A stretch of 64,000 nucleotides of DNA from positions 372,001 to 436,000 of the forward strand of contig NZ_JADNYL010000002.1 of the NCBI RefSeq assembly GCF_017168195.1, given 5' to 3'. This DNA comes from Thalassotalea sp. G2M2-11. GTDB taxonomy: Bacteria; Pseudomonadota; Gammaproteobacteria; Enterobacterales; Alteromonadaceae. Positions 10,020 to 18,700 of the stretch are shown piece by piece; positions within the stretch are counted from its first letter, which is position 1; every line of letters starts with the position of its first letter. The notes beneath the pieces were generated by a model. The model worked only from the letters and a program-made list of their open reading frames with translations. It was not told the DNA's origin and searched no databases. Made by a program: the position numbers and the translations under genes.

Positions 10020-10082
10020 CTGCCATTACCTGAAAAAGCAATGCTTTTTCCGGGCGGTAACGCCCCACTCGGACACGTCACC
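10020..10082 (-). repeat. decayed copy of the tRNA-Ser 5' end (outer) with hairpin
   Basis: The 18 bases at 10065-10082 again equal the first 18 bases of tRNA-Ser. They are followed, in the direction of transcription, by a strong hairpin made of GAAAAAGCA and TGCTTTTTC arms, flanked by TTACC/GGTAA. The D, anticodon and T arms of a serine tRNA are missing. It is probably the first of three original tandem tRNA-Ser copies, since the promoter lies just upstream of it. Confidence 0.7.
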
Positions 10083-10125
10083 TATTTGAACTTTCATTTA
10101 ACGTTTTGAACGATAATTGATAAAG

Positions 10126-10161
10126 CGGCGCTATGTTAGGTAATTTAGCGGTGTTAATCAA
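10126..10161 (-). promoter_or_regulatory. stable-RNA promoter for the tRNA-Ser unit
   Basis: On the minus strand TTGATT (10156-10161) and TAACAT (10133-10138) are separated by 17 bases and followed by a GC-rich discriminator (AGCGCCGC), as in stringently controlled stable-RNA promoters. Transcription would pass both tRNA-Ser remnants before reaching the intact gene. Confidence 0.6.
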
Positions 10162-10261
10162 TAATAAAGTCGTTAATTTCAAACAATTGCTCAGTAAAAA
10201 TACAATATGAATCAAAACACCTTACAAAACATGCTCGCAAGGTGTTATTCAATTAAATAAA

Positions 10262-10603
10262 TTATGCTTTTTTAACAAATTGCGATTTAAGCATCATATC
10301 GCCTGCACCATCTACTTTGCAGTCAATATCGTGATCACCGTCTACTAAGCGTTTGATTGTCGCTTTAGTGCCAATTTTCAATACTAACGATGAGCCTTTT
10401 ACTTTTAGATCTTTGATCAACGTTACTTTGTCGCCTTCATTTATCCGAGTACCATTAGAATCTTTAATCACTAAAGCATCTTCATCAACTTCTGGTTGAC
10501 TAGGATCCCACTCATGAGCGCATTCAGGGCAAATAAGTAGACTTTGGTCTTGGTAAACATATTCAGATTGACACTTAGGGCAAGGAGGAAGCGTTGAGCT
10601 CAT
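10262..10603 (-). CDS. yjdM: YjdM/PhnA-family zinc-ribbon protein
   Basis: A 113-residue protein with an N-terminal zinc ribbon (C8, C11, C25, C28) and the C-terminal PhnA/YjdM domain with the [25 protein letters not shown] stretch split by conserved glycines. Despite its old name, no phosphonate genes are nearby and the family's biochemical role is unsettled. Length and domain order match the family fully. It sits alone between the tRNA-Ser region and nadA. Confidence 0.93.
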   Translation of the reverse strand: MSSTLPPCPKCQSEYVYQDQSLLICPECAHEWDPSQPEVDEDALVIKDSNGTRINEGDKVTLIKDLKVKGSSLVLKIGTKATIKRLVDGDHDIDCKVDGAGDMMLKSQFVKKA

Positions 10604-10866
10604 ACAGTTCTCTCTTTAATAGACAAATAAGGTTAACTATTTTTGGGCGCACATCTTAACACATAATTCCCATGTTTTTAGTAAGTATTTTATGATGTAG
10701 GGAAAATTGTCCGCACTATTTTACTAGGTTAATAGTGAGTGCTATAGCCATTATGAGTTAATGACATGGAATTAACGAATAACCAATGGCTTTATAAAAT
10801 ATTCAACTCCAAACCTATTTTATAAAGCCGAAAGAGATAATAACGAACAACCCTAAATGGTGACTA

Positions 10867-10888
10867 TTGCCGGTAATTATACCGGCAA
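10867..10888 (-). terminator. hairpin after nadA
   Basis: A perfect 8-bp stem, TTGCCGGT and ACCGGCAA, with loop AATTAT lies 14 bp past the nadA stop. No clear T-run follows on the minus strand, so it is either a weak or Rho-assisted terminator or an mRNA-end stabilising hairpin. Confidence 0.5.
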
Positions 10889-10901
10889 CTTGCCACACAG
10901 G

Positions 10902-11942
10902 TTATTTTTTCAGGCTGGCAGAAAAATCCAACATGCGATTAGTTGATTTAAGCGCCCCATCACGTAATGTCATATCAACAAACACTTCTTTACCTGTTGG
11001 GTCAATTAACGCCGCTTCGATCGCCTGTAGGCCGTTCATTGCCATCCACGGGCAGTGAGCACAGCTTCGGCATGTCGCACCTTCACCTGCCGTTGGCGCT
11101 TCAAAAAACTCTTTTTCAGGGCATAGCTGCTGCATTTTATAAAAAATACCGCGATCTGTCGCCACAATGAATTTTTGCTGAGGAAGCTCTTGAGCAGCTT
11201 TGATCAATTGACTGGTTGAACCTACCGCATCCGCTAGTTCAATAATATCTGCTGGAGATTCAGGATGAACCAGCACTGCCGCATCTGGGTGCAAGGTTTT
11301 CATGTCTTTAAGTGCTTTGGTTTTAAATTCATCATGCACAATACACGCGCCCTGCCACATGATCATGTCAGCACCTGTTTGCTTTTGAATATAATTACCT
11401 AAATGACGATCTGGGCCCCAAATAATCTTTTCACCTTGCTCTTCAAGGTGTTCAACAATGTCTAGTGCACACGATGAAGTAACAATCCAATCAGCACGTG
11501 CTTTAACTGCAGTAGATGTATTGGCATAAACCACCACGGTGCGATCTGGGTGCTGATCACAGAACTCACTAAACTCTTTTATTGGGCAACCCAAATCAAG
11601 TGAGCAAGTCGCTTCTAAAGTTGGCATCACCACTCTTTTTTCTGGGGTGAGTACCTTCGCGGTTTCCCCCATAAATTTAACACCAGCAATAATCAATGTT
11701 TGAGCATCATGCTGATTGCCAAAGCGAGCCATTTCTAATGAGTCAGCAACACAGCCACCTGTTTCTTCAGCCAGTGCTTGAATTTCGGGATCCGTATAGT
11801 AATGGGCAATTAATACCGCATTTTTTTCTTTCAATAATGTTTTTATGCGTTGTTTATACGCTACTTTATCTTCTGCACTGATAGGTGCGGGTTTGGCTGG
11901 AAATGTAAAATCAAATTCTACCGCTAAATTACTTTGCGCCAT
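10902..11942 (-). CDS. nadA: quinolinate synthase
   Basis: A 346-residue [4Fe-4S] enzyme that condenses iminoaspartate with dihydroxyacetone phosphate to give quinolinate, the second step of de novo NAD synthesis in the cytoplasm. Visible family motifs are [13 protein letters not shown], the cysteine in [11 protein letters not shown], the cysteine in [14 protein letters not shown] and the C-terminal [13 protein letters not shown]. The position beside tRNA-Lys and the tol-pal operon is the same as in enterobacteria. A short leader with a TATAAT box precedes it. Confidence 0.97.
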   Translation of the reverse strand: MAQSNLAVEFDFTFPAKPAPISAEDKVAYKQRIKTLLKEKNAVLIAHYYTDPEIQALAEETGGCVADSLEMARFGNQHDAQTLIIAGVKFMGETAKVLTPEKRVVMPTLEATCSLDLGCPIKEFSEFCDQHPDRTVVVYANTSTAVKARADWIVTSSCALDIVEHLEEQGEKIIWGPDRHLGNYIQKQTGADMIMWQGACIVHDEFKTKALKDMKTLHPDAAVLVHPESPADIIELADAVGSTSQLIKAAQELPQQKFIVATDRGIFYKMQQLCPEKEFFEAPTAGEGATCRSCAHCPWMAMNGLQAIEAALIDPTGKEVFVDMTLRDGALKSTNRMLDFSASLKK

Positions 11943-11978
11943 TTTCTATCTCGAATCACCATTTAAAAATCGGCGTGA

Positions 11979-11984
11979 ATTATA
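11979..11984 (-). promoter_or_regulatory. -10 box of the nadA promoter
   Basis: A perfect TATAAT on the minus strand, 37 bp before the nadA start codon, with a weak -35 (TACACA) 17 bp further upstream. This gives a leader of about 30 nucleotides. No NadR/NrtR operator was recognised. Confidence 0.55.
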
Positions 11985-12278
11985 CGCCATAGCTAAGCAA
12001 ATGTGTACTTTCAGTTCATTGTTAGCAAATATTGTCGATATACTGCAATAAAATATACAGGGATAAATCAAGCAATACTCACGTTTTGATCATCAAAGTG
12101 ACAATGAAAAAGAATTAAAGAAAAGAGAGCCATCATGAAGGATTAGTGCGTTTATCCTATAATCCATTCCACCTACGAGGCAAAAAGGCACGTGTAAAAT
12201 CATTCCAACAATGTGTAAGACTTCGGCTTAGTTCAAATCGAAAAATGACAAAATAAGGAAAAATAACGGATAAGTAAG
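11985..12278. other. gap between the nadA promoter and the tRNA-Lys-like repeats
   Basis: No gene, tRNA or convincing terminator is seen here. It would contain the 3' end of any transcript running leftwards through the tRNA-Lys array. The short GGCAAAAAGGC segment near 12180 is not a credible terminator. Confidence 0.4.
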
Positions 12279-12580
12279 GAAAGTGGTCGGTCGTGAAAAA
12301 TTGAATCCTTCGACCATACCTGGGTAAAGAGCGTTAAAAGCCTTGGCTTTGTATTTAATCTATTCATAAGAGAGTTTAAGAAAGTGGTCGGTCGTGAAAA
12401 ATTGAACCTTTGACCATATCTGGGTAAAGAGCGTTAAAAGCCTTGGCTTTGTATTTAATCTATTTATAAGAGAGTTTAAGAAAGTGGTCAGTCGTGAAAA
12501 ATTGAATCCTTCGACCATACCTGGGTAAAGAGCGTTAAAAGCCTTGGCTTTGTATTTAATCTATTTATAAGAGAGTTTAA
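12279..12580 (-). repeat. three tandem ~100-bp tRNA-Lys-derived units
   Basis: Units start at about 12279, 12380 and 12480 (periods 101, 100 and 101 bp, the last counted to the start of the intact copy). On the minus strand each keeps the tRNA 3' end (CACGACCGACCA in two units; the third has one change), a T-arm-like segment and the GGCTTTTAAC anticodon-loop stretch. The 5' acceptor strand and D-arm are replaced by unrelated AT-rich sequence. The three units are nearly identical to each other, differing at only a few bases, so they were amplified after the decay. They directly follow three intact tRNA-Lys genes. Confidence 0.85.
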
Positions 12581-12585
12581 GAAAG

Positions 12586-12661
12586 TGGTCGGTCGTGAAG
12601 GATTTGAACCTTCGACAAATTGGTTAAAAGCCAACTGCTCTACCAACTGAGCTAACGACCG
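12586..12661 (-). tRNA. tRNA-Lys(TTT), third copy
   Basis: A 76-base tRNA with encoded CCA. The acceptor strands CGGTCGT and ACGACCG pair, the anticodon is TTT in GGCTTTTAACC, and the T-arm reads GAAGGTTCAAATCCTTC. It is identical to the two neighbouring copies and adjoins the decayed tandem units. Confidence 0.97.
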
Positions 12662-12737
12662 ATTAGAAAGAATGTATAAATTTAATCTGTGCAATTACTT
12701 TTGCATGTACACCGCAATCCCGAACGGGGAAATAAGG

Positions 12738-12813
12738 TGGTCGGTCGTGAAGGATTTGAACCTTCGACAAATTGGTTAAAAGCCAACTGCTCTACCAACT
12801 GAGCTAACGACCG
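12738..12813 (-). tRNA. tRNA-Lys(TTT), second copy
   Basis: Same 76-base sequence as the flanking copies: acceptor CGGTCGT/ACGACCG, anticodon TTT, encoded CCA. The spacer to the next copy contains a CCGCAATCCCGAACGGGG stretch that may help processing. Confidence 0.97.
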
Positions 12814-12868
12814 ATTAAATTTATTTGCTAAATGAGTGAAACTCCACAACTCACCTCAAGGAAAGAAG

Positions 12869-12944
12869 TGGTCGGTCGTGAAGGATTTGAACCTTCGACA
12901 AATTGGTTAAAAGCCAACTGCTCTACCAACTGAGCTAACGACCG
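12869..12944 (-). tRNA. tRNA-Lys(TTT), first copy
   Basis: Same 76-base sequence and anticodon TTT. It is the promoter-proximal copy, about 40 bp after the -10 box of the predicted stable-RNA promoter. Confidence 0.97.
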
Positions 12945-12983
12945 ACATTTAGTGCGAAGACCGTCTCGGTCAACGCGCCGCAT

Positions 12984-13011
12984 ATGATACTGATAATTTT
13001 GCCCGTTGCAA
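12984..13011 (-). promoter_or_regulatory. stable-RNA promoter for the tRNA-Lys unit
   Basis: On the minus strand TTGCAA (13006-13011) and TATCAT (12984-12989) are 16 bp apart and followed by a GC-rich discriminator (ATGCGGCGCG). It lies between cpoB and the first tRNA-Lys, so the tRNAs need not depend on tol-pal read-through. Confidence 0.6.
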
Positions 13012-13079
13012 CAACAAAATTAAGTTTTTTTTGGATATCACACTATTTGCTTAAAAAGCCAACATTGTGATTAAGTTAT

Positions 13080-13859
13080 CTACAACAAACTGTTCAATCT
13101 TGGTGCTGCTAATTTAGCTGCACTAGAATCTGGGTACTCAGCAACAAGTTGTTGATATAAAGTTTTTGCTTTCGCGTTATTATTTAACTTCTGTTCAACC
13201 ATACCAAGTTTTAGTATTGCATCACTACGTTTAGTCGATGACTTATACTGCGATACAACTAATTCAAACTCAATTTTAGCCTTAGCAAAATCACCTTTAT
13301 TAAATAATAGCTGACCTAACCAATAATGAGCATTGGCTGAATAGCTAGAATTAGGGTAGTTTTGATTAAATGTACGAAACGCAGGGATCGCTTGATCATA
13401 GCGCTTTTCTTTTAGCACCAGATTAACCGCTCTGTCGTACGCTTCATTTTCAGTTAAGTTACTACTATAACTACTACTTTGCCCAGACTGAGCAGGAGCT
13501 TCAATTGAACTAGGAACATTATTAGCAGGCTTTAACGCTTGTGATACTCGACGATCAAGTTCTTGATACAGTTCACGCTGACGCTCAAGAATTTGACTCA
13601 ATTGATGAGTATGCAATTCTGTCACACCACGCAACTCGCTTACTTCAAGCTGCAATTCATCGAGTTGACGCTGTACTTTCACTTGGGCGCGGTTTCGTGC
13701 CTCAACTTGTCGCTCTAATGTGGCAACACGTTGCTGTAATGACACTGACTTAGTACCACCACTTTGAGAAATATCAATAACTGGTGCTGGCTCTGCTGCT
13801 ATTGTACTCGGTACAATAGCAGCAAGCGAAACGCCTAATAAAACTTGATTCAGTTTCAT
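13080..13859 (-). CDS. cpoB: Tol-Pal coordinator CpoB (YbgF)
   Basis: A 259-residue periplasmic protein with a signal peptide (about 1-22, ending IAA), a trimerising coiled coil (about 38-105, LQQRVATLERQVE and following) and a C-terminal TPR domain (about 130-255: AYDRAVNLVLKEKRYDQA, SANAHYWLGQLLFNKGDF). CpoB binds TolA and couples peptidoglycan synthesis with outer-membrane constriction at division. It is the last protein gene of the operon, 12 bp after pal, and precedes the tRNA-Lys genes as in E. coli. Confidence 0.96.
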   Translation of the reverse strand: MKLNQVLLGVSLAAIVPSTIAAEPAPVIDISQSGGTKSVSLQQRVATLERQVEARNRAQVKVQRQLDELQLEVSELRGVTELHTHQLSQILERQRELYQELDRRVSQALKPANNVPSSIEAPAQSGQSSSYSSNLTENEAYDRAVNLVLKEKRYDQAIPAFRTFNQNYPNSSYSANAHYWLGQLLFNKGDFAKAKIEFELVVSQYKSSTKRSDAILKLGMVEQKLNNNAKAKTLYQQLVAEYPDSSAAKLAAPRLNSLL

Positions 13860-13871
13860 TCAATTACCTGA

Positions 13872-14411
13872 TTAGTAAACCAAAACAGCGCGACGGTTTT
13901 TCGCGAAAGCACTTTCAGTACGGTCTTTAACCATAGGCTTTTCTTCACCGTAGCTCACAACAGATAACTGAGAAGGCGCAACACCCATGTTTTCTAAATA
14001 TGTCACAACTGCCTTGGCACGACGCTCACCTAATGCAATGTTATATTCTGGTGTACCACGCTCATCGGCATGACCTTCAATTAACACGCTCACATTAGCA
14101 TTTTCGTTTAAAAATTTAGCGTGCGCATTTAAAATTGCAGAGAACTCACCGCTTACTGTTGATTTATCAAAATCAAAATAAACGATATGCTCTGAGCGTA
14201 AACGTTCCATTTCTTGACGTTTTTGCTCTTCGATTTCCGCAGCACGTTGTGCAGCAGTTACTTGAACATTTTCTTGCTCTGTCATTTGCTGCGTTTGTGT
14301 ATTGGTATCTACTTGGCTTTGCTCATCAGTTTCAGAATTTGAACTACATGCAGCTAATGCCATCATAGGTAATGCAACAGCAAGAGCTTTAACAGTTTTA
14401 TTCAAGCGCAT
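13872..14411 (-). CDS. pal: peptidoglycan-associated lipoprotein Pal
   Basis: A 179-residue lipoprotein with lipobox LAACSS (lipidated Cys22), a Q/T-rich linker, then an OmpA-like domain (about 70-179) with FDFDKSTV, the peptidoglycan-binding segment LIEGHADERGTPEYN and LGERRAKAV. It anchors the outer membrane to murein and cycles between TolB and the cell wall. It sits between tolB and cpoB. Confidence 0.97.
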   Translation of the reverse strand: MRLNKTVKALAVALPMMALAACSSNSETDEQSQVDTNTQTQQMTEQENVQVTAAQRAAEIEEQKRQEMERLRSEHIVYFDFDKSTVSGEFSAILNAHAKFLNENANVSVLIEGHADERGTPEYNIALGERRAKAVVTYLENMGVAPSQLSVVSYGEEKPMVKDRTESAFAKNRRAVLVY

Positions 14412-14456
14412 TTTGATTTTCCTTATTGTTTCAATAATATTAACTTTTATTCATTA

Positions 14457-15803
14457 TTATAAAAATGGCGACCAAGCAGGCGATTTTACTTGCCCGTTTA
14501 GCGCAGGTAATCGTGCTTTAAATCGTCCATCTACCGAGACTAAACTCAATACCTGACGGCGATTGTGTAAAGTACTATAAATTATCATTCCGCCATTAGG
14601 TGCAATACTTGGCGATTCATCTAAACGCGTTTTAGTCAACACTTGAAAGATACCTGAGCTTAAGTCTTGCTTAGCCAAGTGATACTTTCCACGCGTTCTA
14701 TTAACCATAACTAATTGACGACCGTCAGGTGTTAGCGAGCCACCTAAATTCATCTCACCGTCAAACGTCAAGCGTCTTATCCGACCATTGACTAAATTTA
14801 CGCGATATAACTGTGCTAGTCCACCCCGTTCTGAACTAAATATCAATGATTTACCATCTGGTGACCAATTTGGCTCAGTATCTATAGCACGATGTCGGGT
14901 CACCCGACGCAATTTCTTCGTGGCAACATTCATCGTGTATATTTCTGGGTTACCATCTTTTGATAACACCATGGCCAAATGTTTACCATCTGGTGACCAA
15001 CGCGGTGCACTATTAATCCCTTTAAAGGAACTAATTAATGTTCGTTTGCCTGTGTAAATATCAATAACAAAAATCTGAGCCTGGCGGTTCTCAAAAGTCA
15101 CATACGCCAATTTGTTTCCTTTTGGATCCCAATCTGGCGACATCAACGGCTCTTTCGAACTTAATAACACATGCTCGTTATAACCGTCATAGTCTGCAAT
15201 CACAAGTTGATACGGGTAACTCCCTTGATCTCGCACAATAACATAAGCGATTTTTGTTAAAAATGCGCCTCGAGTACCAGTGAGCTTTTCATAAATTTCG
15301 TCACTAATACGATGTGCATAACGTCTAAACTGGCTGGCTGTGATCTCCACAGTACTTTCGTCTAAAATATGATCCGATGTTTGTACCAGTTTGCCACTAC
15401 TTAACATCTGGGTTTCACCACCAGTAATTTGGCCACGGATCACATCCACTAACTGGTAACTCACTTGATAACGACCAATAGCGGTTTCACGAATTTGACC
15501 GACTACGACATTCTCGACACCTTCAGCAGCCCATGCCGCATAATCGATTTCGCTGTCTTTTGAAGGAAGCTGAGGAAACCTTAATTCATTAATTGGACTA
15601 AACTTACCGCTGCGCAATAGGTCGTCACTGACAACTTTTGCAATACTTTCAGGTAGTGCACCATTGCCATGCCACTTGAATGGTAAAATGGCGATCGGCC
15701 TCGCTCCATCAATACCTTCGGTGATCACAATTTCTAAAGTCGCATGTGCTTGACCAGTAAAAATAAACAAACACGCTAGTAAAATCGATTTTATTTTTGT
15801 CAT
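14457..15803 (-). CDS. tolB: Tol-Pal system protein TolB
   Basis: A 448-residue periplasmic protein with a signal peptide (about 1-21, ending AHA), an N-terminal TolB domain (about 24-160) and a six-bladed beta-propeller built from WSPDGK repeats ([33 protein letters not shown]). It binds Pal through the propeller and TolA through its N-terminus. Its length is typical. It starts 33 bp after tolA. Confidence 0.97.
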   Translation of the reverse strand: MTKIKSILLACLFIFTGQAHATLEIVITEGIDGARPIAILPFKWHGNGALPESIAKVVSDDLLRSGKFSPINELRFPQLPSKDSEIDYAAWAAEGVENVVVGQIRETAIGRYQVSYQLVDVIRGQITGGETQMLSSGKLVQTSDHILDESTVEITASQFRRYAHRISDEIYEKLTGTRGAFLTKIAYVIVRDQGSYPYQLVIADYDGYNEHVLLSSKEPLMSPDWDPKGNKLAYVTFENRQAQIFVIDIYTGKRTLISSFKGINSAPRWSPDGKHLAMVLSKDGNPEIYTMNVATKKLRRVTRHRAIDTEPNWSPDGKSLIFSSERGGLAQLYRVNLVNGRIRRLTFDGEMNLGGSLTPDGRQLVMVNRTRGKYHLAKQDLSSGIFQVLTKTRLDESPSIAPNGGMIIYSTLHNRRQVLSLVSVDGRFKARLPALNGQVKSPAWSPFL

Positions 15804-15836
15804 ATGAAGAAAAATTCACTTAATTATTATGGGTCA

Positions 15837-16730
15837 CTAAAACTCTGGCACAACAGTTAAACTTATTGTGCGCATTTTTTCAAATACTTCTGGATCTTTT
15901 GAGACAGGTAACTTGCCTGACTTGTTAACTGCATTTCTGGCCGCATCACACACGACTCGATCACCTGTGCCAGTTTGTACACTGATGACAAACCCCGACG
16001 GTGCTAACTTAATCGTTAATTTACACGATTTGCCTTCCATCGTTGCTTTATCGGTTAACAAGTTATTTTGTATCACACGCGTGATCAACGCGGTGTATTT
16101 ACCAATCTCACTGGTAATTTGTTGGTTACGAGCACGTTGGCGAGATGCCATCTCTTCAGCCATCTGCTTTTCTAATAACCGTTGTTGCTCTGCACGCTCT
16201 TTGGCTTCCTGTGCTTTACGTCTTTTTTCTTCAGCACGCTTTTTACGTAATTGTTCAGCCTTTTTTGCTGCTTCCTGTTCCTTCTTGCGTTTGGCTCTTG
16301 CTTGTGCAGCAGCTTTCTCTGCTGCCTTTTTTTCTTTCTGTTTTCTAAGTTTTTCAGCCGCAGCCGCTTTCGCTTTAGCTTTTTTTGCTGCAGTTTCAGC
16401 CGCTTTTCTTTCGCGTTCTTTTTTCTTACGTTGCTGCTCAAGTGCTTTTAAACGTTTTTCTTCTTGCGCTCTGCGACGTTTAGCCGCTGCCGCCTTTTCT
16501 TCTAACGCTTTCAGTCGTTTCGCTTCATCGGCTTTTTGTTTTTTTAATTTATTAACTTGCGCATCAATCTCTCGTCTATCAACGGCGACCGCTTGAATAG
16601 GTTTGACTGGTGTCGCTGAAGGTGTTGGTTTAGGTGGCTTTGCAGAGAAGTCCCCTAGCAACAACACCGCCAACAGCGTGACATGCAAGGTGATACTCAA
16701 AATCAGCGGTTTAGTAAGCATTGACTTCAC
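15837..16730 (-). CDS. tolA: Tol-Pal energy-transducing protein TolA
   Basis: A 297-residue inner-membrane protein: one transmembrane helix (about 8-28), a very long Lys/Ala/Glu-rich helical domain (about 60-205) spanning the periplasm, and a C-terminal globular domain (about 205-297) with the paired cysteines of GKSCKLTIKL and VVCDAARNAV. It carries proton-motive energy from TolQR to TolB/Pal. The low-complexity domain produces long spurious frames on the other strand. Confidence 0.95.
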   Translation of the reverse strand: MKSMLTKPLILSITLHVTLLAVLLLGDFSAKPPKPTPSATPVKPIQAVAVDRREIDAQVNKLKKQKADEAKRLKALEEKAAAAKRRRAQEEKRLKALEQQRKKKERERKAAETAAKKAKAKAAAAEKLRKQKEKKAAEKAAAQARAKRKKEQEAAKKAEQLRKKRAEEKRRKAQEAKERAEQQRLLEKQMAEEMASRQRARNQQITSEIGKYTALITRVIQNNLLTDKATMEGKSCKLTIKLAPSGFVISVQTGTGDRVVCDAARNAVNKSGKLPVSKDPEVFEKMRTISLTVVPEF

Positions 16731-16735
16731 AATAA

Positions 16736-17161
16736 TTACTTCTCCGGAGAGTCTGTCATTAAGCCAACAGAAGGCACCCCTGCATCACGCTGAAGCAACA
16801 CCATCAATTGAATAACGGCGTCATAGGACACCGCACCATCACCATTAACAACAACTGGCGTGTCAGGCTCTAATTTAAGATGAGCTGCCACTAGGGTTGC
16901 TACTTGCTCCGCAGACATGGCTTCATTTTTACTGGTACCAACAGCGAGATAATAATTACCTTCGGCATCAACTGACGCAACAAGCGGCACTTTACTGTCT
17001 TTACTTAGCGGTTCTGCATCTGCTTTGGGTAAGTCAACTTTGACCCCTTGAGTGATCAATGGCGCAGTGACCATAAAAATGATCAAAAGTACCAGCATCA
17101 CATCGATATAAGGAACCACATTAATTTCAGCAACTTTTCTTCGTCTTACACGATTGTACAT
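16736..17161 (-). CDS. tolR: Tol-Pal protein TolR
   Basis: A 141-residue ExbD/TolR-family protein with a short cytoplasmic tail, one transmembrane helix containing the proton-conducting aspartate (NVVPYIDVMLVLLIIFMV) and a periplasmic domain. It works with TolQ as the proton-driven stator. It starts 8 bp after tolQ and ends 5 bp before tolA, indicating one operon. Confidence 0.97.
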   Translation of the reverse strand: MYNRVRRRKVAEINVVPYIDVMLVLLIIFMVTAPLITQGVKVDLPKADAEPLSKDSKVPLVASVDAEGNYYLAVGTSKNEAMSAEQVATLVAAHLKLEPDTPVVVNGDGAVSYDAVIQLMVLLQRDAGVPSVGLMTDSPEK

Positions 17162-17169
17162 ATCGCTAC

Positions 17170-17853
17170 CTACCCTTGCTGACCACCAGCTGATTGACGA
17201 TGTAAAATACTGGAAAACTCTTCCATAAAGTTGCCATAGCTATTTTCTAGTTTTTCCACTTGGTGAGTAAAACGGTTATATGCCATTACCGCAGGGATAG
17301 CGGCAAACAAGCCCATTGCTGTTGCTATTAGCGCTTCGGCAATACCAGGAGCTACTTGTGCTAACGTCGCCTGTTCTTGAGCCCCTAACGCAATAAATGA
17401 ATTCATAATGCCCCAAACCGTACCAAATAAACCAATATATGGGCTAATCGAACCAACGGTCGCCATAAATGGTAAGTGAGTCTCTAAATCATCAACTTCA
17501 CGTGACAGCGCTACTCGCATTGCCCGATGGGTGCCATCGACGATGGCTTGTGGAGAGTTAAGATTACTTTTTCTGATCCGAGCAAATTCTTTAAAACCTG
17601 CGACAAAAAGGCTTTCAATACCATAGATATGAGCACGAGCCGATATCTCTGTATATAGTTTGCTTAAATCGGCACCGCTCCAAAACTTATCTTCAAAATT
17701 TTGCAATTGATTTTGAGCATCCTTCAACGCTTTTTTACGTTGAAAAATCATGGTCCAACAAGCGATAGAAAACCCCAATAAGGTTAACATCACAGCTTTT
17801 ACCAATAAGCTAGCTTGTAAAAATAAATCAAAAAACGAAAGTTCAGCTGACAC
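17170..17853 (-). CDS. tolQ: Tol-Pal protein TolQ
   Basis: A 227-residue MotA/TolQ/ExbB proton-channel protein with three transmembrane helices (about 15-35, 135-158 and 168-190) and the family segments [24 protein letters not shown] and [22 protein letters not shown]. It forms the motor with TolR. Its start overlaps the end of ybgC by 11 bp. Confidence 0.97.
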   Translation of the reverse strand: MSAELSFFDLFLQASLLVKAVMLTLLGFSIACWTMIFQRKKALKDAQNQLQNFEDKFWSGADLSKLYTEISARAHIYGIESLFVAGFKEFARIRKSNLNSPQAIVDGTHRAMRVALSREVDDLETHLPFMATVGSISPYIGLFGTVWGIMNSFIALGAQEQATLAQVAPGIAEALIATAMGLFAAIPAVMAYNRFTHQVEKLENSYGNFMEEFSSILHRQSAGGQQG

Positions 17854-18253
17854 CTTTTAATGCTCCTAAAATTTGATTGGGGATAGCACATGGCTTGGCG
17901 CGTTGTAAATCAATGTAAGCAACAAGTACCTTTATTTGACATAACACCTGACCGTGTTGATTGGTTATTTGTTGCAAAAACCTTACACTTGCGCGCTTTA
18001 ATTCACTTATTGTTGAAGTCACAGTGAGTAAATCATCGAGTTTTGCCGCAGCCACATTGTCCATAGCAAGCGTTCTGACCACAAAACCACAATTTTGTTC
18101 TAAAAAAAATGACTGATTAATGCCTAGTTCTCTCAACCATTCTGTACGAGCGCGCTCACAATAATTCAGATAATTGGCATGGTAAACATTACCTCCTGCG
18201 TCAGTATCTTCATAGTAAACACGTAATTGATATTGTTGTTCAGGTAACGACAT
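17843..18253 (-). CDS. ybgC: acyl-CoA thioesterase YbgC
   Basis: A 136-residue hotdog-fold thioesterase with the YbgC signature [17 protein letters not shown], where the Asp is catalytic, and a [13 protein letters not shown] helix. The family cleaves acyl-CoA or acyl-ACP thioesters and is tied to phospholipid metabolism. It is the first gene of the tol-pal operon; translational overlap with tolQ suggests coupled expression. Confidence 0.96.
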   Translation of the reverse strand: MSLPEQQYQLRVYYEDTDAGGNVYHANYLNYCERARTEWLRELGINQSFFLEQNCGFVVRTLAMDNVAAAKLDDLLTVTSTISELKRASVRFLQQITNQHGQVLCQIKVLVAYIDLQRAKPCAIPNQILGALKGVS

Positions 18254-18464
18254 GAATTTATTTATGGCTTTAACATCATTATTTTTGCTGGTTATAGTAA
18301 TAGATTAACTGGGGTGCAAACAAGTGTTAAAAGGCCTAATAACAAAGATTTTTACAAGAATTTTTTTCTCAGTCAGATTCGTAAAATTCTCTAGGGAAGT
18401 TATTTTTTTCTAATTTGGCACTTCGCATTAGTTTTTCTAATGGAAAAGCATGAATTTATTTAGT

Positions 18465-18494
18465 TTGTCAACAATTAGAGTAATCACTTAAAAT
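18465..18494 (+). promoter_or_regulatory. promoter candidate for a plus-strand small RNA
   Basis: TTGTCA (18465-18470) and TAAAAT (18489-18494) are 18 bp apart on the plus strand, predicting a start near 18501. The flanking genes are both on the minus strand, so this would drive only the candidate small RNA ending at the terminator at 18646-18673. Confidence 0.45.
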
Positions 18495-18500
18495 ACACTT

Positions 18501-18673
18501 GTTTTCTGAGCTAGCGCAAATTAAAACTGATTTCCCCTGACGTTTAATTGAAGCCAGATACATGTAGTGAATAGATGATTTATCTCTTCTCTCTGACATA
18601 TACCCTGGAATACAAATTCCTTCTAGCAACTTGATATTTAAGTTGGCCCGCTCCCTAGAGCGGGCTTTTTTTT
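18501..18673 (+). ncRNA. candidate trans-acting small RNA
   Basis: There is no open reading frame of note on the plus strand. The 3' part folds into three successive hairpins: GGAAT/ATTCC (18607-18620), AACTT/AAGTT (18628-18644) and the terminator GCCCGCTC/GAGCGGGC with eight T's (18646-18673). A pyrimidine-rich single strand (ATCTCTTCTCTCTGAC) precedes them. This is the usual layout of an Hfq-type small RNA. Start and function are inferred. It does not match an RNA family I can name. Confidence 0.5.
18646..18673 (+). terminator. strong plus-strand intrinsic terminator
   Basis: A perfect 8-bp GC-rich stem, loop CCTA and eight consecutive T's on the plus strand. Read on the minus strand the hairpin is not followed by T's, so it does not serve ruvB. 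Confidence 0.85.
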
Positions 18674-18675
18674 AC

Positions 18676-18700
18676 CTGAAAATTAGTTTTGCTCAAACTA
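18676..18700 (-). terminator. weak terminator of ruvCAB
   Basis: On the minus strand TTAGTTT and AAACTAA arms, overlapping the ruvB stop codon, are followed by TTTTC. It is a plausible weak intrinsic terminator for the ruv operon. Confidence 0.4.

Noticed and set aside
10877-11170. Small plus-strand frames opposite nadA
   Set aside because: They lie wholly inside the conserved nadA frame and have no ribosome site or similarity.
12488-12694. A 68-residue minus-strand frame across the tRNA-Lys copies
   Set aside because: It runs through a tRNA gene and its decayed repeat; there is no protein similarity.
12279-12944. CRISPR-like tandem repeats
   Set aside because: The units are about 100 bp, without unique spacers, and match tRNA-Lys.
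15868-16596. A 242-residue plus-strand frame opposite tolA
   Set aside because: It is the reverse reading of the Lys/Ala/Glu-rich TolA domain, giving a Ser/Phe/Cys-rich product with no family resemblance.
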